A DNA stretch of 64,000 bases from Alopecurus myosuroides (GCA_028641055.1 CM054062.1:25056536-25120535), one strand, 5' to 3'. Positions 53,180 through 64,000 are shown, counted from the stretch's first letter. Made by a program: numbers and translations. The notes: generated by a model not told the origin, from the letters alone.

Positions 53180-55366
53180 GAGCATGTCTAACAGACCCCC
53201 TATATGGCCCAAACCCGTATAATAACCGCTGATATACGGGTTTGGGCTCTACCCGGCCATCTAGCAGACCCCGTAAATGGACCACCCCGGACGATTTTTT
53301 ACAAGTTTGGGTAAGGGGCGCCCCGTCGACCCCTACATGTGCGGGTCGGGAGGAGATGTACAGGGCCAACCCCTCACCCTTTCCCCAACTGCGCGCGAAG
53401 CTCCCAACCGCCGCCGCCGCCGCCGGAAATCCGCCTCCTCGCCCTCCCCGGCCACCGCGTCGCCAGATCTCGCCGCCATGGACTCCTCACAAGCCCCTCC
53501 GACCGCCGACGACGCGCCACCCATGTCTGAGGTGGTGAATGCTGCCACCGTCGACGCCGCGGCCTCCGCCGATGTGGCGGCCATCATCTCCGCCACCATG
53601 CCGATGAAGAGGAAGAGGATCCCGAAGCTCTTCTTCGACACACCGCCGGGGCCTGCGGTAGCGGCAGCGGCGGCGACCACTACTGCGCCCCTCGTCGCGA
53701 AGAAGGTGAAGTCATTCGCGACGAGGGGGCGGCCGCCAAAGGTGAAGAAGGTCGCGACGCCTGCAGCGGACGATCCGCCCACGCCGGTGGTCGCCGAGGT
53801 TCCGTCACCGGCCGTTCCGCCAGCTCCCACGCGGTTGCCCACGCCGCCGCCGGCTGGTGCCCGCCAGGTGCTCGACGAAGTGCCTGCGCCTGCCGTCGCG
53901 ACATCCTACATGGATATGCTCAACGATTCTGCGGTGGACTTGGATTCGGGCATTGCTGGCTTCGACGACGAGTACGCTGACTATGGCGAGGATGAAGAGG
54001 CGGACGAAGAGGTGGACGACGACGTGGTTGAGGTGGACGCGGCTACTGCGCGGCGGAGCAAATCGGGGAAGCAGCCCAACTACACCGAGATTGAAGATGT
54101 TACATTGGTCCGTGCGTGGGGCAAAGTGTCCATGGATGCTGCCACCGGCACCGATCAAACCGGCAAGCGCTATTGGCAACGCATTGAGGATCTTTACCAC
54201 AAGCTCAAGCCTCGCACGAAGACTTTGGCGGATCGATCCTACCGCTCCCTTGAAGGCCGGTGGAACACGATCAAGCCAGCTTGTTCTCGTTGGAGCGCTG
54301 CCATGGACCAAGTGGCGGATAATCCACCAAGTGGATGTGTGGCATCGGACTACGTAAGTTTTGTGACAGATTTCTTGTGCAAACTATGTGTTCTTGTGTA
54401 AACATCACACTACATTGTTGTTGTGCAGCCCAAGTATGCTCAATTGCGGTACAAAGACATGGCCGGCTCCAAGAACAAGGAATTTCAGTTTGAGCATTGC
54501 TTCAACTTGCTCCAACACCTTCCCAAGTGGAAGTTGAGGGACGAAGAGCCAAAGTGCAAGAAGGAGGCAATGCTCAACATGGATGATGAAGAGGAAGACA
54601 TGGGTGGTCGCAACGTAGGCAAGCCCGAGGGCACCAAGAAGGCGAAGGAGAGGCAGAGGCTAGAAGCCGAGACAGTTAGCTTCAAGGACAAGATGGATCA
54701 GCACATTAGGGCAAAGGAGGAAATAGCATACAAGACATTGGAGACCAATGTCCTCATCACCGAGAAGAAAAAGGAGGTGAAGCTTGCCAAGGTGGCTGCA
54801 AAAAGAGAGGAGGCTATGCGCAAGGCCGAGTTGGATGCCCAAATGTTGGCTCTCAAACAAACCAAAGCCATGAAGGAGCTCTTGGCCGAGGAGAAGGAGA
54901 TCATGATGATGAACACCAAGGACATGGACGAGGATCAGCTGCTGTGGTGGAAGGAGAGCAAGGCCGAGATCATGGCGAGGAAGTTGCAGGCGCGTCAAGC
55001 TCGCGAGGCATCCAACCTTGGTGCTTCAACTTCGGTGAGTGGTGGTGCCGACGGTGGGCTCCAAGATTGATGTGGATCGCGTTGGTGGTGGCAGTACTTT
55101 TGGGAACCTCTATGCCTAGAACATGACCTATGAACTTGTTGATCTATTTGTGATGTAAAACTATGGATTATGTATCACATATCTTGAATCTGCCATATTT
55201 GATATGCTTGTGTAGTTGTGCTAAACCCTGCAGAACCCTGTTTTGTGAGGGGTGGGGGTAGGGGCTCTGCTAGCTCGCACGAGTTTTTGGCCGGCGAAAT
55301 ATGTATACAGGGCCCTCTACACGCGTTTTAGGGGGCGAAAACATAAGGGGTCCGTTAGACATGCTC
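53180..55366 (+). mobile_element. PIF/Harbinger-like element encoding only the ORF1 (Myb/SANT-like) protein
   Basis: 2187 bp with inverted ends: left GAGCATGTCTAACAGACCCC, right GGGGTCCGTTAGACATGCTC (one mismatch in 20). The pattern G(A/G)GCAT.TC.A...G resembles the ends of the transposase-bearing element at 32709. TAA precedes the left end but ACC follows the right, so no clean 3-bp duplication is seen. It lacks any transposase; its one gene is the accessory partner. Confidence 0.75.
53478..55070 (+). CDS. Myb/SANT-like PIF/Harbinger ORF1 protein with NAM-associated C-terminus, 505 aa
   Basis: Two exons, 53478-54353 and 54429-55070, joined by a 75-bp GT-AG intron (TAC|GTAAGT...TTGTGCAG|CCC), phase 0. 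I chose the start at 53478 because of its GCCGCCATGG context; an upstream in-frame ATG at 53277 overlaps the element end. Residues 1-195 are Ala/Pro-rich with a basic patch (MKRKRIPK) and an acidic stretch (DEEADEEVDDD). Residues ~198-340 are the trihelix/SANT-like domain (NYTEIEDVTLVRAWGKVSMD, YWQRIEDLYH, SLEGRWNTIKPACSRW). The C-terminus is a Lys/Glu-rich helix of the NAM-associated type. In PIF/Harbinger systems ORF1 carries DNA binding and nuclear delivery for the transposase. Plant databases often mislabel such proteins glutathione S-transferase T3-like. No stops; looks intact. Confidence 0.82.
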
Positions 55367-55455
55367 ACCGCTTGTTTTTGTGTGCCATACACCAGATTTT
55401 GTTAAAGAGCTTGTATTAGCTGACTGTAACTCTATTGTGACGGAATAAAATCCCC

Positions 55456-55500
55456 AAGTTTACCCGCAAAATCTTGTTAAAAAAAAAGTTTACCCGCAAA
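55456..55500 (+). repeat. Micro-insertion scar with poly-A, 15-bp duplication
   Basis: AAGTTTACCCGCAAA occurs at 55456-55470 and 55486-55500, flanking ATCTTGTTAAAAAAA. This looks like target-primed insertion of only a LINE tail on the plus strand. Confidence 0.5.
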
Positions 55501-55617
55501 AAAAACGAGACAACACGGCGAGACGGTCCCACACAGTGAGGACGGCATGAGCAGCAAAACACCTCTCTCCAGGCCCGCGGTGCAGGAGACCGGGAGTGGG
55601 CAAGTGAGCCGAAAGAA

Positions 55618-55663
55618 GAAGCCTGTTACCTTATTTTTTTTGAAAGCTAGAAGCCTGTTACCT
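55618..55663 (-). repeat. Micro-insertion scar with poly-T, 14-bp duplication
   Basis: GAAGCCTGTTACCT occurs at 55618-55631 and 55650-55663, flanking an 18-nt TATTTTTTTTGAAAGCTA. Same interpretation as the neighbouring scar but in the opposite orientation. Confidence 0.5.
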
Positions 55664-55792
55664 GAAAACGATAAACGGAAGCCTACAAAAGACAAGTACG
55701 CTAGATCAGCCCATGCTTCTCATGAAAGGAAAAGAAGTGACCAGGTTTCGAACGGTGCACAGAGCCTGCTGGCCCGATCAACTTCAGCTAGG

Positions 55793-56165
55793 TTTTTTTT
55801 TTATAAAGACTTTTTTTTTGTTTTTTAGCGAATGAAAGACTTTTATTACTTAACACCCGGCCTCTGTATAATAGAAATGCACACAGCCGCACAACCAAGT
55901 AAAAAGAAAAGTAAAAAAATACGACAGACTGAAATAAATCACATGACGTAAATTGTCGCTTATGGAGCTGCTATCCGTTGATCAAGCGGTCATCCATGTG
56001 GGATAAAAATATCCCTCGCCAACGCTTCTTGTCGTGCACACGTCTCCGTAAAAAGGTCTCGATACTCCGTAGAAACTTCTTTCTATGTCAGAGCCAGCAT
56101 AGAATTTTTTCTTTGTAACCAAATTTGGAATGAGGCCTTTCCTCTCTAAGACCTCCTTTGACGTC
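55793..56165 (-). pseudogene. LINE 3' end (ORF2 tail and poly-A)
   Basis: The minus strand carries the LINE C-terminus, frameshifted (ARDIFIPHG near 56000), then GCCGGGTGTTAA and two poly-A-like runs (T runs at 55793-55802 and 55811-55819). It is homologous to the end of the split LINE at 50273-50490. Confidence 0.65.
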
Positions 56166-56440
56166 ATTTGGATCTGAAATCATAGAATTCATTAATCCTA
56201 ATATTGTTCGCTATCCTATCATTCTTGTGGATTTTTGCGAACCGCCATGCCTCCTCCGTACATCTTGGCCGCCAATTCCCCCATCTCAATCCTCTACTCC
56301 TGCCCTACCAACTTTGCTCCAACTGATCTGATCTGCTCCGTACCTACCCGCGGCCCCGCGCGTCGCCTTGTGCCTTCTCCCTGTACAAAGCGCAGCCGAC
56401 CCTTACAGCCCCCGCACCTCTACCAGCCGGCCATGCGCTC
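56166..56440. other. Unclassified spacer
   Basis: No coding or repeat signal recognised. Confidence 0.35.
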
Positions 56441-59400
56441 TATCTTTTTTCGCAAAAATGTAAAAGCTTTGCATTTCGATCCACTGATAGAAAACGAGAG
56501 TTTATATACAAGGCTGGAACCATGCAACCCCACCATATACAACTCAACCCACGAACCGTAAGGGAGAAATAGAGCGATGCCTCGTGCCCCTACGCTCACC
56601 CTAGAACGAGTCTTTCCATCCAAGAGCCAACCGAGGGCCGCGCGTTGTCGAAAACAATTGCGTACTGGTGCTTCCAAATCCACCACACTGTTAGCATCAG
56701 CGTCTACCAAATCCACGAAATCGTCCTCCACAACCGGAGAGTTCGCCGTGGATCGAATCCTAGATAACACCTCATGCCAGATTGTCCAAGAAAACGAGCA
56801 TCCAGTGAGAATGTGAGGCATTGATTCCAACCCTTGGTCACACAACATGCAGGTATCCTGGTGAGGTAGGCCTCGACGAGGGAGTCTCTCCCCAGTCCAG
56901 CAACGATCCATGCATGCCAACCATATGAAGAATTTCACCCTTGGCGACGCCCATAATTTCCAGTTGATTTTCCAAGACCTCGAAATCGCCCCTTGGAACA
57001 ATGCATGGTGTCCAACACCAGACTAACGTGTTCGGCGCTACAGGTAACTGCACCACCTCGACAGAGGCCCAAACCTGCACATACTGCAGAAGTGCGAGCG
57101 AGCTCATAGCTCCTGAAATGTCCGCAGCCCATCGGCGCTCAACCAGCGCCTCCCGAACCGTCATGCGCTTCCTTATACGTTTGGGGATTAGAGCCACCAG
57201 GGCCGGCGCCACGTCCTCCATAGATTTACCCTATGTACATTTATCCTTCTAGAAGAGAGCTGTGGAGCCATCACCCAAGCGCATCTCCAAGGAGACCTCG
57301 AAGATCCTACGCTCCACCCCTGAGAACTGCATATCGAGTCCTTTCCAGGGGCACGCTTGGTTTATGTGCATCCTCTACAACCAACGCACCCTAAGGCCCA
57401 CCGACGTGCGAATCAAGTCCGGTATACCCAGACCTCCTAGCCGCAGTGGGCGGCACACCCTCGACCACTTTACGTGACAATGCCCACCATTTTCTATTGC
57501 TCTCCCTGCCCATAGGAAACCCCTAAAGATCTTTCCGAGCCTCTTCAGAGATTTCTTGTTGGTGCCAAGGACCATTAGCTGGAGCAGAGGGATTGCCGCC
57601 AGCACTGCCTTGATTAGCGTTAGCCTCCCTGCCTTTTGGCATAATGACAGCCTTCCATATAGGTAACCTCTCTGCAACCTTGTCAATTACCGAGTCCAGC
57701 GCCTCACTCGAGAGCTTGCGCAGTCCAACAGAATACCCAAGTATTTCACAGGGAAGGGGGCTAGCTGATAGCCCATGGCCTCTACCGCTCAACCGCAAGC
57801 TCCTCATCACATCCGACTGGGGATACTGAGCACTTGGCGAAGTTCGTGTGAAGGCCCAAAGTACGACCAAATAGCACGAGGATGTCTTGTAATCTGCACA
57901 AATCCTCCTCATCAGGATGCCATAAAATAACCATGTCATCCATCTAGAGCGAGACAGTAGTCATGAGGTCCTGCCGAGACACCGTATGCAGGATCCCAAG
58001 CTCTACGGCCTTGGCCAGAAGCTTGTTAACTGAGTTTATCACCAGTACGAACAATTGGGGCAATAAGGGACCCCTGTCTCAACCCCCGCCTATGCTAGAT
58101 CGAGGGGCCAGGCTCACTGTTGAGCATCACCCTTGAGCTTATGGTGGATAGGAGGATAGCTACCCACTCGCAGAATCTCGGCCCAAACCCCAGTCTCTGC
58201 AAAACATCGAAGAGTAACCCCCACGACACCGAGTCAAATGCACGCACAATGCCCAGTTTAATCAACACCCTAGGCTCCTTGAGACTGTGTAGCAGCCTCA
58301 CCGTTTGCTGAACCAACATGAAGTTGTCTTGGATACAATATTTCCTGATGAAGGTGCTTTGATTGCAGTCCACGCATGGCCAGGATCTTCGCCGCCAGCT
58401 TGTCGAACAAGAGTATCAAGCTAATTGGTATGTAATCTCCCAGAGCAGCCGCGTCCGACCGCTTTAGCAGGAGAATGATCAATGCCTGGTTCAGACCCTG
58501 GAATCCCCTCCCACACATAATGAAGAATTTGTCAAAAGCCGCCATGAAATCGTCCTTTACAATGTCCCAACAGCACTGAAGGAACTCCGAGGTGAATCCA
58601 TCTGGGCCTGGCGCCTTCCCATGGGGAGTTTCCTTACCACCTCGGATTTTCCTCAGTTGAGAAGGGTTCATCCAAACCAGTGAGATCCTTCATATGCAAC
58701 CCAATGAACTCTAGGTCCAGCGAGAACTCTCTTTCATCAGCGGTCCCCAACAACATCTGGAAATGCCCAAACGCAGCCTCGGCCATGGCGGCATGGTTAG
58801 AGACCCCCATCCCGTCCACCTGAATCTCTCGGATGACATGGTGGAAGAATGTCGTGTTGGCGTCATGCTCTACAAGCCAGGTGATCTTAGCCCGATGTCG
58901 GGCCATCGTACGCTCTAGCGATGCAAGACCGAGATGGGCATGCTTTAGCTTGGCGCATAGTGTGCGCTCATCAGCCGAGAGCGGCCACAACTGCATTGCC
59001 ACATACAGCCTAAGCACCACTTTCCATGCAGTCCAGAGCTGCAGCTTAATGCACCCCACATTTTTGCCGCTCCAACTCATTTGTTGCCGGGACGTGCGCT
59101 TCATCTTGGCGTGAAGATGCCGGAAGGGGTACGTATCACCGTCGATGGCCCCCCCACGCAGCCTCGACGGCCTGCCGGAAGCCCTCAAGTTTCAACCAAA
59201 AGCGCTCAAACTGAAAACGCTTCCTTACGATTGCTTGCTAGGTGCAGTTAAGAAGCAGTGGACTGTGGTCTGCCACCACTGATGCAAGATAGTGCATCGA
59301 GCAACTCTCAAAAAGGTCCTCCCAGTGCACCAAGTTGAACATCATGTCAAGCCTAACGAGCGTGGGGGGCTCTCTCTCTCATTCGGCCATGTATACCAAC

Positions 59401-59953
59401 GACCATTGAGATATACCTCCTTCAACTCGCAGTCGCTAAGGAAGCGCCTTAACCGTCCCATCATTCTCCTATCCAGATTGTTGTTGTTTTTGTCCTCATC
59501 ACTGTAGATCATGTTGAAGTCCCCGCACAACAACCAGGGACCCGGCCGTGCTGCGAGTACCATGCACAACTCGGCGAGGAAGGCCACCTTAGCGGTGTCA
59601 TACTATGGACCATAGACCCTAGTGAACCACCAAGAAGATCCCCCAACAACCGGGAGGACCCTGGCGGTCACCGAGTTGACGTCCACACGGACATCCTCGA
59701 GGGCCAGGATCAATCCCACCCAAGCAATGATAATGCCACCCCTCTTACCACAGGCCGGCAAGCACAAGTAACCATCAAATTTCGCGCTGAGCCTTTCCGT
59801 TACAATAGAAGGGGTTACAACCGCAATCTTAGTTTCCTGGAGGCACACGGTAGAAGTGACAGTCGATCTAGTGATACTACGTACATTAGTCCTCCGCGCG
59901 CGGTCGTTAAGACCTCACGCGTTAAACACCAGCACCCTGGGATTGTACGACAT
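56441..59953 (-). pseudogene. L1-like LINE ORF2 (endonuclease + RT), decayed
   Basis: Near full-length ORF2 in minus orientation. It starts at 59953 (MSYNPRVLVFNA) with a stop at codon 13, where L1-type ORFs have Trp (NAWGL). APE endonuclease: CLQETK near 59840 and LLCGDFNMIYSDEDKNN near 59530. RT: GKAPGPDGFTSEFLQ near 58610, KLGIVRAFDSVSW near 58255, RGLRQG near 58080, MDDMVI in place of YADD near 57930, then GRLTLIKAVLAAIPL and CHVKWSRVCRPLRLGGLGI. The zinc motif CMLCDQGLESMPHILTGC lies near 56830. It ends at a short poly-A at 56441-56446. Several frameshifts and stops make it non-functional. Confidence 0.88.
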
Positions 59954-61200
59954 AAAAGAGTATGTACACCCTAAAGATGGCCCGAAGAGGCTAAATCTTC
60001 ACCAGGCGACCACCTGAGCATTCTGCCACCGATGAGGAGCCTCTCAGAGACGTGAGCGTCCACTCGTAGAGCTCTCCAATCGCGCTGACCATCTCATCCT
60101 CCAAAGGGACCTCGAACAACATGTGGAAGGCCCAAACCGCCACTATGGAGGGTCCCTATTTGTCTGCAATCAACCCCATCTTGCGCATGAGGTTGTTGTG
60201 CCCTCTTCACCGTATTGAGCTCACCCGGCTGCTTGGCAATCTGTGCGCTTCGCCAGGGTTGGAAGTTTAGCTCCACGAGACGGCTGCGAACTGGAGGGGC
60301 CTGAAGGATCACATTCGATGGCGCCTTGGCAGTTGTCAGGAAGCCCCCAATGGTGTGAGGGACCTCTACAGCCAATGTCGTAGGCGCACACCCTTGATCT
60401 CTCGAAGGTAATTGGCAGGGAGGATAAGAAAGTTGAAGCCAACGGTCGCTCCCACGCTCCATCCACGTCACCCGCCCTCTCGTCCTCCCGGGTGCCACCC
60501 GACGGAGTGGGATCCGCCTGAATGGAAGCCGGGGAGGACATGTCCGAGCAAACCCCCACAGGATAACCCGAAGTGGGTGAATGGAGGACAGGAGAGAGGG
60601 CATCCCCACTCCACCCCTCACTCCTCCCAACACCGACACCATGCGATAGAGGGATGATAGCCCCCGTCGGCCCAGCCGCAACGGCATAATCCAACACCTC
60701 AGGAGGATTGCGGCCCACCTTCGAGCACCCGGAAACGCCAGGGGACGGGCCCTCCACGGAATGTCCGTAGCCCAACTCCACGCTCGGAGATGGAAAGCCA
60801 CCTGTGCTAAGGTGCAGGCCCAAGACATGGCCCGCCAGCGGTGTGGCCACATTGCCATCCACGCCATGGGGGAGGTCCCATCTCAGTCAAATAGAGGTGC
60901 ATGCAGCTATGGACTGGCCAGGTCTTGGGCCAATGTGTCACCGCTCCCCGTCAGTGTGCGGACGTCACCCATGACCCAGGCCCTGCAGTCCCGAACGCAC
61001 CCGTCGCCCTCCTCCTCTGTACGACGTCAGACAGAGGAGAGCAAGCACTCATCTCACACCTTCCCTGCCTTTGGGAAGATGACAAAAGGCCCAGCTTCGG
61101 CGCCTAATGGAAACCCTACCACCCCAACCACCACGATGGTCCCTTCCTGTGCGCTTTCCGCACGCTCCTTCGCGACTTGCATGGCATGGGAAAGACCACC
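59954..61200 (-). pseudogene. Probable LINE ORF1 / leader region
   Basis: Upstream of ORF2 on the same strand, a long minus-strand frame (60221-60862 and overlaps) is Gly/Ser/Pro-rich and includes LAKRTDCQAAGELNTVKRAQ, which resembles the basic tail of grass LINE ORF1. A second block (HAMQVAKERAESAQEG) lies near 61180. Too decayed for a firm domain call. Interrupted at 61201 by a solo LTR. Confidence 0.45.
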
Positions 61201-62827
61201 TGATATGTTGCAGACGTATCTATTAGTTTTGATGCTCCATGCTTGTTTTCTACCCAATACCTTTTGTTTTCCACATGTTTTTTTTATCGTTTTTCTTCGT
61301 TTTCCAGATGTTTCCATAGACTAACCTATTAATAAGATGCCACAGGCTAGTTGCTAATTTTCTATTTCAGAAAATTTCTTAAAGAAATATTCTCGGAAAG
61401 GGCTGAAAATCCATGGAGATTGTTTTTTACCCGGAAGGAAGGAGTCCAAAGAAGAGCCGGAGGGGAGCCAGGGGCCCCCCGGAGGGTGCCAGGCATGACC
61501 CCACCCTAGGCCGCGCCTAGTGGCCCCCTGGGGGCCCTGGCCACTGCCTCTCGACGCCTCTTTGCTTATAAATTTACTTTAATCCTAAAAACGTCGGGGA
61601 CGGAGTTATTTTCCATGAAACATATAGAGATATGATGTCACCTCAAAATTCCAATTAGGGCTTCTGCAGCCCTGTTCCGGCACCCTGCTGGAGAGGGGAA
61701 TGGTCATCGGAGGCCTCTACATCGCCATGATTGCCTCCGGACAGATACGTGAGTAGTTCATCTTGGGACTACGGGTCCAAAGCAGTAGCTAGATGGTTGT
61801 TCTCTCCCCTATGCCTCCTTGTTTAGAGTCTTGTGAGCCGCCTCACATGATTGAGCCCACCATTATGTAATTGTACATGTTGTGTTTGTTGGGATCCATT
61901 GAATCATGAGATTATGATTATTTTTTTCATGTCAACGTGAGATGCTTCACTTATATTCGTAGAGAGTTTTAGCCGTGTCTTGCAATGCTCTCCGGTGTTT
62001 ATGATTACCTTGGCCACATAATTCTTTTCCCCTCCAAGAGAGAGTTTATATGCTAGATGGTAGGTTCATGCCTCCCTTACATTTGTGCTCGAGTGATAGA
62101 AACATGACGGGTGGGGATGTGTTTTTGCTACTAGGTAGAAAACAATGCTGCTCTTGTCTACGGATGAGGACCATTGTTTACATTACGTATTATTCCTAAT
62201 GCATTTGTATGTTGCACACAAAGCAATCACTTTATTGCTGTAACTTAATAGCAGAGAGCTTTGCTGGATAGCTTTCTTAAGGTGGACTTTTAGATATGGA
62301 TGCATGCTGGTCCATATGCCTTGACGTAATGCTTACAATGTTAGAACCCATGAACTATATCTTTTCATAATAGTATTGTTATACGTTCATGATTTGTCAA
62401 TTGTCCAGCTGTAATTTGTTCATTCAGCATGTTTGTTTTCTTTGGAGAGACACCACTAGTGAACCTATGGCCCCCGTTCATATTTTACTCATATTTGCAA
62501 CCTTCTTTTAAGCACTTCCATAATTATTTCCTTCCTGTTCTGTTTTTACTTTTGTTACTTTTCAGAACTCTATACGTTAAGTTCTCTAGTTTTCAGTAAG
62601 ACCGGAAGATTGAGAACCTTCCGGAAAGTTGGGGAAAGAGAGAGCTTGTGTTTTGTGTGCACGTCCATGTTTGTTGATTCCATGTGCAATAAGCAACCTT
62701 CTCCAAGACTACGAAGTCCTACTGGTTCGATAAACTCTGGTTCCAAAATTGAAGGAAAATTTTCGCTCGACTGCATCATACCTTCCGCTTGGGGTCTCCC
62801 AACGAGCGTGTGGTCACGTCAACATCA
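61201..62827 (+). repeat. Solo LTR of a Triticeae gypsy family
   Basis: Starts TGATATGTTGCAGACGTATC and ends GTCAACATCA, a degenerate form of an LTR type that begins TGATACGTC and ends CATCA. Recognisable internal phrases include GGACTACGGGTCCAAAGCAG and CTGGTTCGATAAACTCTGG. Flanks CCACC (61196-61200) and CCAGC (62828-62832) match at 4 of 5 bases. No internal domain or partner LTR adjoins it, so it probably arose by LTR-LTR recombination. Internal short deletions are likely. Confidence 0.7.
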
Positions 62828-63439
62828 CCAGCGCACCTTGTATCGGCTTCCCTAGGACCATATCGAGCTCCAACGGTAGGATAAGATGCAGCCAACTCCC
62901 GACGGCAGCGCTTTTTCGCTTTGGCACGCATGCATGCGCTCTATCTCATGCTCGAGGTCCTAACTTTCGTGTATGTGCTGCCGGCCTCCATGTATGGGAA
63001 TGAACTAAGCTGGAAGTTGGGAATCAGTGTGCGCTGAGAGGCACTAGGTGTGACTTATTTTAAACTTCTACTTATGCAGAAGAAAGTATCTGAATTTTGG
63101 TGGGGAGAAACTGTGGTGGGCAGAAACTCCTAGAAACTGCTCAGGAGACTTCTTTTGGGTTATAATGTTTTGCCTTATTTGGTAGAATGAGTTGTGAGAT
63201 GTCTGTTATGCCCCTAAATTGATATATGCGTTTAATAAAGCAATGTATATGATAAATATACTAATATTTAATACAAAATAAGCTATAAATATGATGAGAA
63301 GGTAAATGATAATTAAAAAAAATGATTTTGTAGTGTAAATAAATACATGCCAAAATAATACAAATGTCTTAGTAATTTTGAAATTGCAATGAAAATAATA
63401 GCTCAAGATACTATTGCTTAAGAGACGCTGTCTCGTCGT
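62828..63439. other. Unclassified spacer, AT-rich after 63190
   Basis: No gene recognised. It may continue the LINE region interrupted by the solo LTR. Confidence 0.35.
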
Positions 63440-63845
63440 GCACCCATGATGCTATTAGATGAAGAGGGGGCGGATCCACCATCCAAGATGCGCTTTACTC
63501 GTGAACATAAGGGCCTCGCTCAAAGCTTTTGAAATGTTGATCATATAGCTTACTGTCACAGATGAAGTTATTCAAACACATGCATGCGGTGATGATCTTG
63601 TTTGCGTCAGAGTGTCATGGAAATGTGGTATTGCAAGAAGAATGCGTCACTTCATCTTCGAAATGTCGAATGCTCTTTCAACAACATTTCGTAGACATGA
63701 ATGAAGTTGGCCGAATATCTCCATCATGTTTCTTGGAGGTGCATTTTGGAACTTCGGCACATGGTAGAGCTGTTGTTGAATGGGGTGAGATAACCGACTC
63801 TGTTTGGATATCCAGAGTCAACAAGATAGTATTTTCCTGCAAGAA
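63440..63845 (-). pseudogene. HARBI1-like PIF/Harbinger transposase fragment
   Basis: On the minus strand, after an acceptor-like TTGCTTCTTGCAG, GKYYLVDSGYPNRVGYLTPF carries the second catalytic Asp. After a frameshift, YHVPKFQNAPPRNMMEIFG and LRNVVERAFDISKMK carry the catalytic Glu; LLAIPHFHDTL follows, with NNFICDSKLYDQHF after another shift. Order and spacing match the C-terminal half of plant HARBI1-like nucleases. The first Asp region is not found in the window, so it is truncated or split by an intron, with frameshifts. Confidence 0.65.
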
Positions 63846-64000
63846 GCAAATATATCAGAACATAGCACGGACGACGAGAGACCAAGCGGCGTCAGTGTTA
63901 ACCGCCGGCGCCATCCCGACCCCTTGTCCATGTTGGTGTTAGTGCAATCGAATACTGGTAATGCCCAAATCCACTACTTGCAGGAAGGGGTTCCGGGACT
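63846..64000. other. Window edge, unassigned
   Basis: Possibly an intron or upstream exon of the HARBI1-like fragment; nothing recognisable. Confidence 0.3.

Larger units (their letters stand above)
53069..55455 (+). pseudogene. RNase H (RVT_3-like) tail of an old LINE, split by a transposon
   Basis: Left part 53069-53179 encodes SVYDHLLAEVKCLLSFQDF and KISREQNGVAHCLAK. Right part 55367-55455 encodes TPDFVKELVLADCNSIVTE and a stop at 55444-55446. Together these are the two ends of the plant RVT_3 RNase H C-terminus. The DNA transposon at 53180-55366 sits between them. Confidence 0.6.

Noticed and set aside
53177..55369. Clean TAA target duplication for the ORF1-only element
   Set aside because: TAA precedes the left end but ACC follows the right end; no 3-bp duplication can be claimed.
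60412..61324. Plus-strand frames in the LINE ORF1 region
   Set aside because: Pro/His-rich low-complexity shadows opposite the LINE; no domain or context.
1..64000. CRISPR arrays, operons, phage or bacterial features
   Set aside because: None present; introns, LTR elements and MITEs show this is plant nuclear DNA.

Overview
This is a transposon-dense plant nuclear segment, almost certainly from a pooid grass and probably Triticeae. The signs are long nested Ty3/gypsy and Ty1/copia LTR retrotransposons, Stowaway MITEs with CTCCCTCCG ends, LINEs, a grass-type Helitron, PIF/Harbinger elements, and one spliced host gene in a GC-rich island. No prokaryotic, organellar or rRNA features were seen. 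The organism call is inference from element types, not from a database match.

Layout. 1-13563 holds a Ty3/gypsy chromovirus of Tekay type with 4.4-kb LTRs; the first ~1.2 kb of its 5' LTR lies outside the window. It carries an extra ORF ahead of gag, a frameshifted gag and an open pol with chromodomain, and it sits in an old minus-strand LINE (13564-14715). 15073-18647 (minus) is the only intact host gene: a complete 13-exon GH35 beta-galactosidase predicted at 719 aa. 19776-22010 is a deleted copia element with matching ATATA target duplications. 22.2-27.7 kb is AT-rich with MITEs. 27805-31182 is a Helitron that landed inside a Stowaway MITE and carries 5' exons resembling a plant BRWD-type WD40 gene. 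32709-34761 is a PIF/Harbinger element with an intact 441-aa transposase.

36641-50490 is a 5'-truncated LINE with a TTACAACA target duplication, split by a very young Tat-lineage gypsy element (38320-50267). That element has LTRs identical by eye and a GCTGG target duplication. Its gag-pro and pol share one frame separated by a single UAG. It also carries an antisense five-exon gene with its own TATA box, predicted at 834 aa. A short LINE-like element follows (50524-51641). 53180-55366 is a second PIF/Harbinger-like element encoding only the Myb/SANT-like ORF1 partner (505 aa spliced), inserted in a LINE RNase H remnant. 55.4-61.2 kb is LINE debris with micro-insertion scars. 61201-62827 is a probable solo LTR, and a decayed HARBI1-like transposase lies at the right edge.

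How it fits together. The retroelement open frames supply their own replication functions. The two PIF/Harbinger elements are complementary halves (DDE transposase in one, Myb-like partner in the other) of what is normally a two-gene system. The most unusual items are the antisense gene and UAG of the Tat element, the extra ORF and LTR-embedded exons of the Tekay-type element, and the split PIF/Harbinger pair. All splice models, domain calls and identity statements were made by reading the sequence and have not been tested by search.
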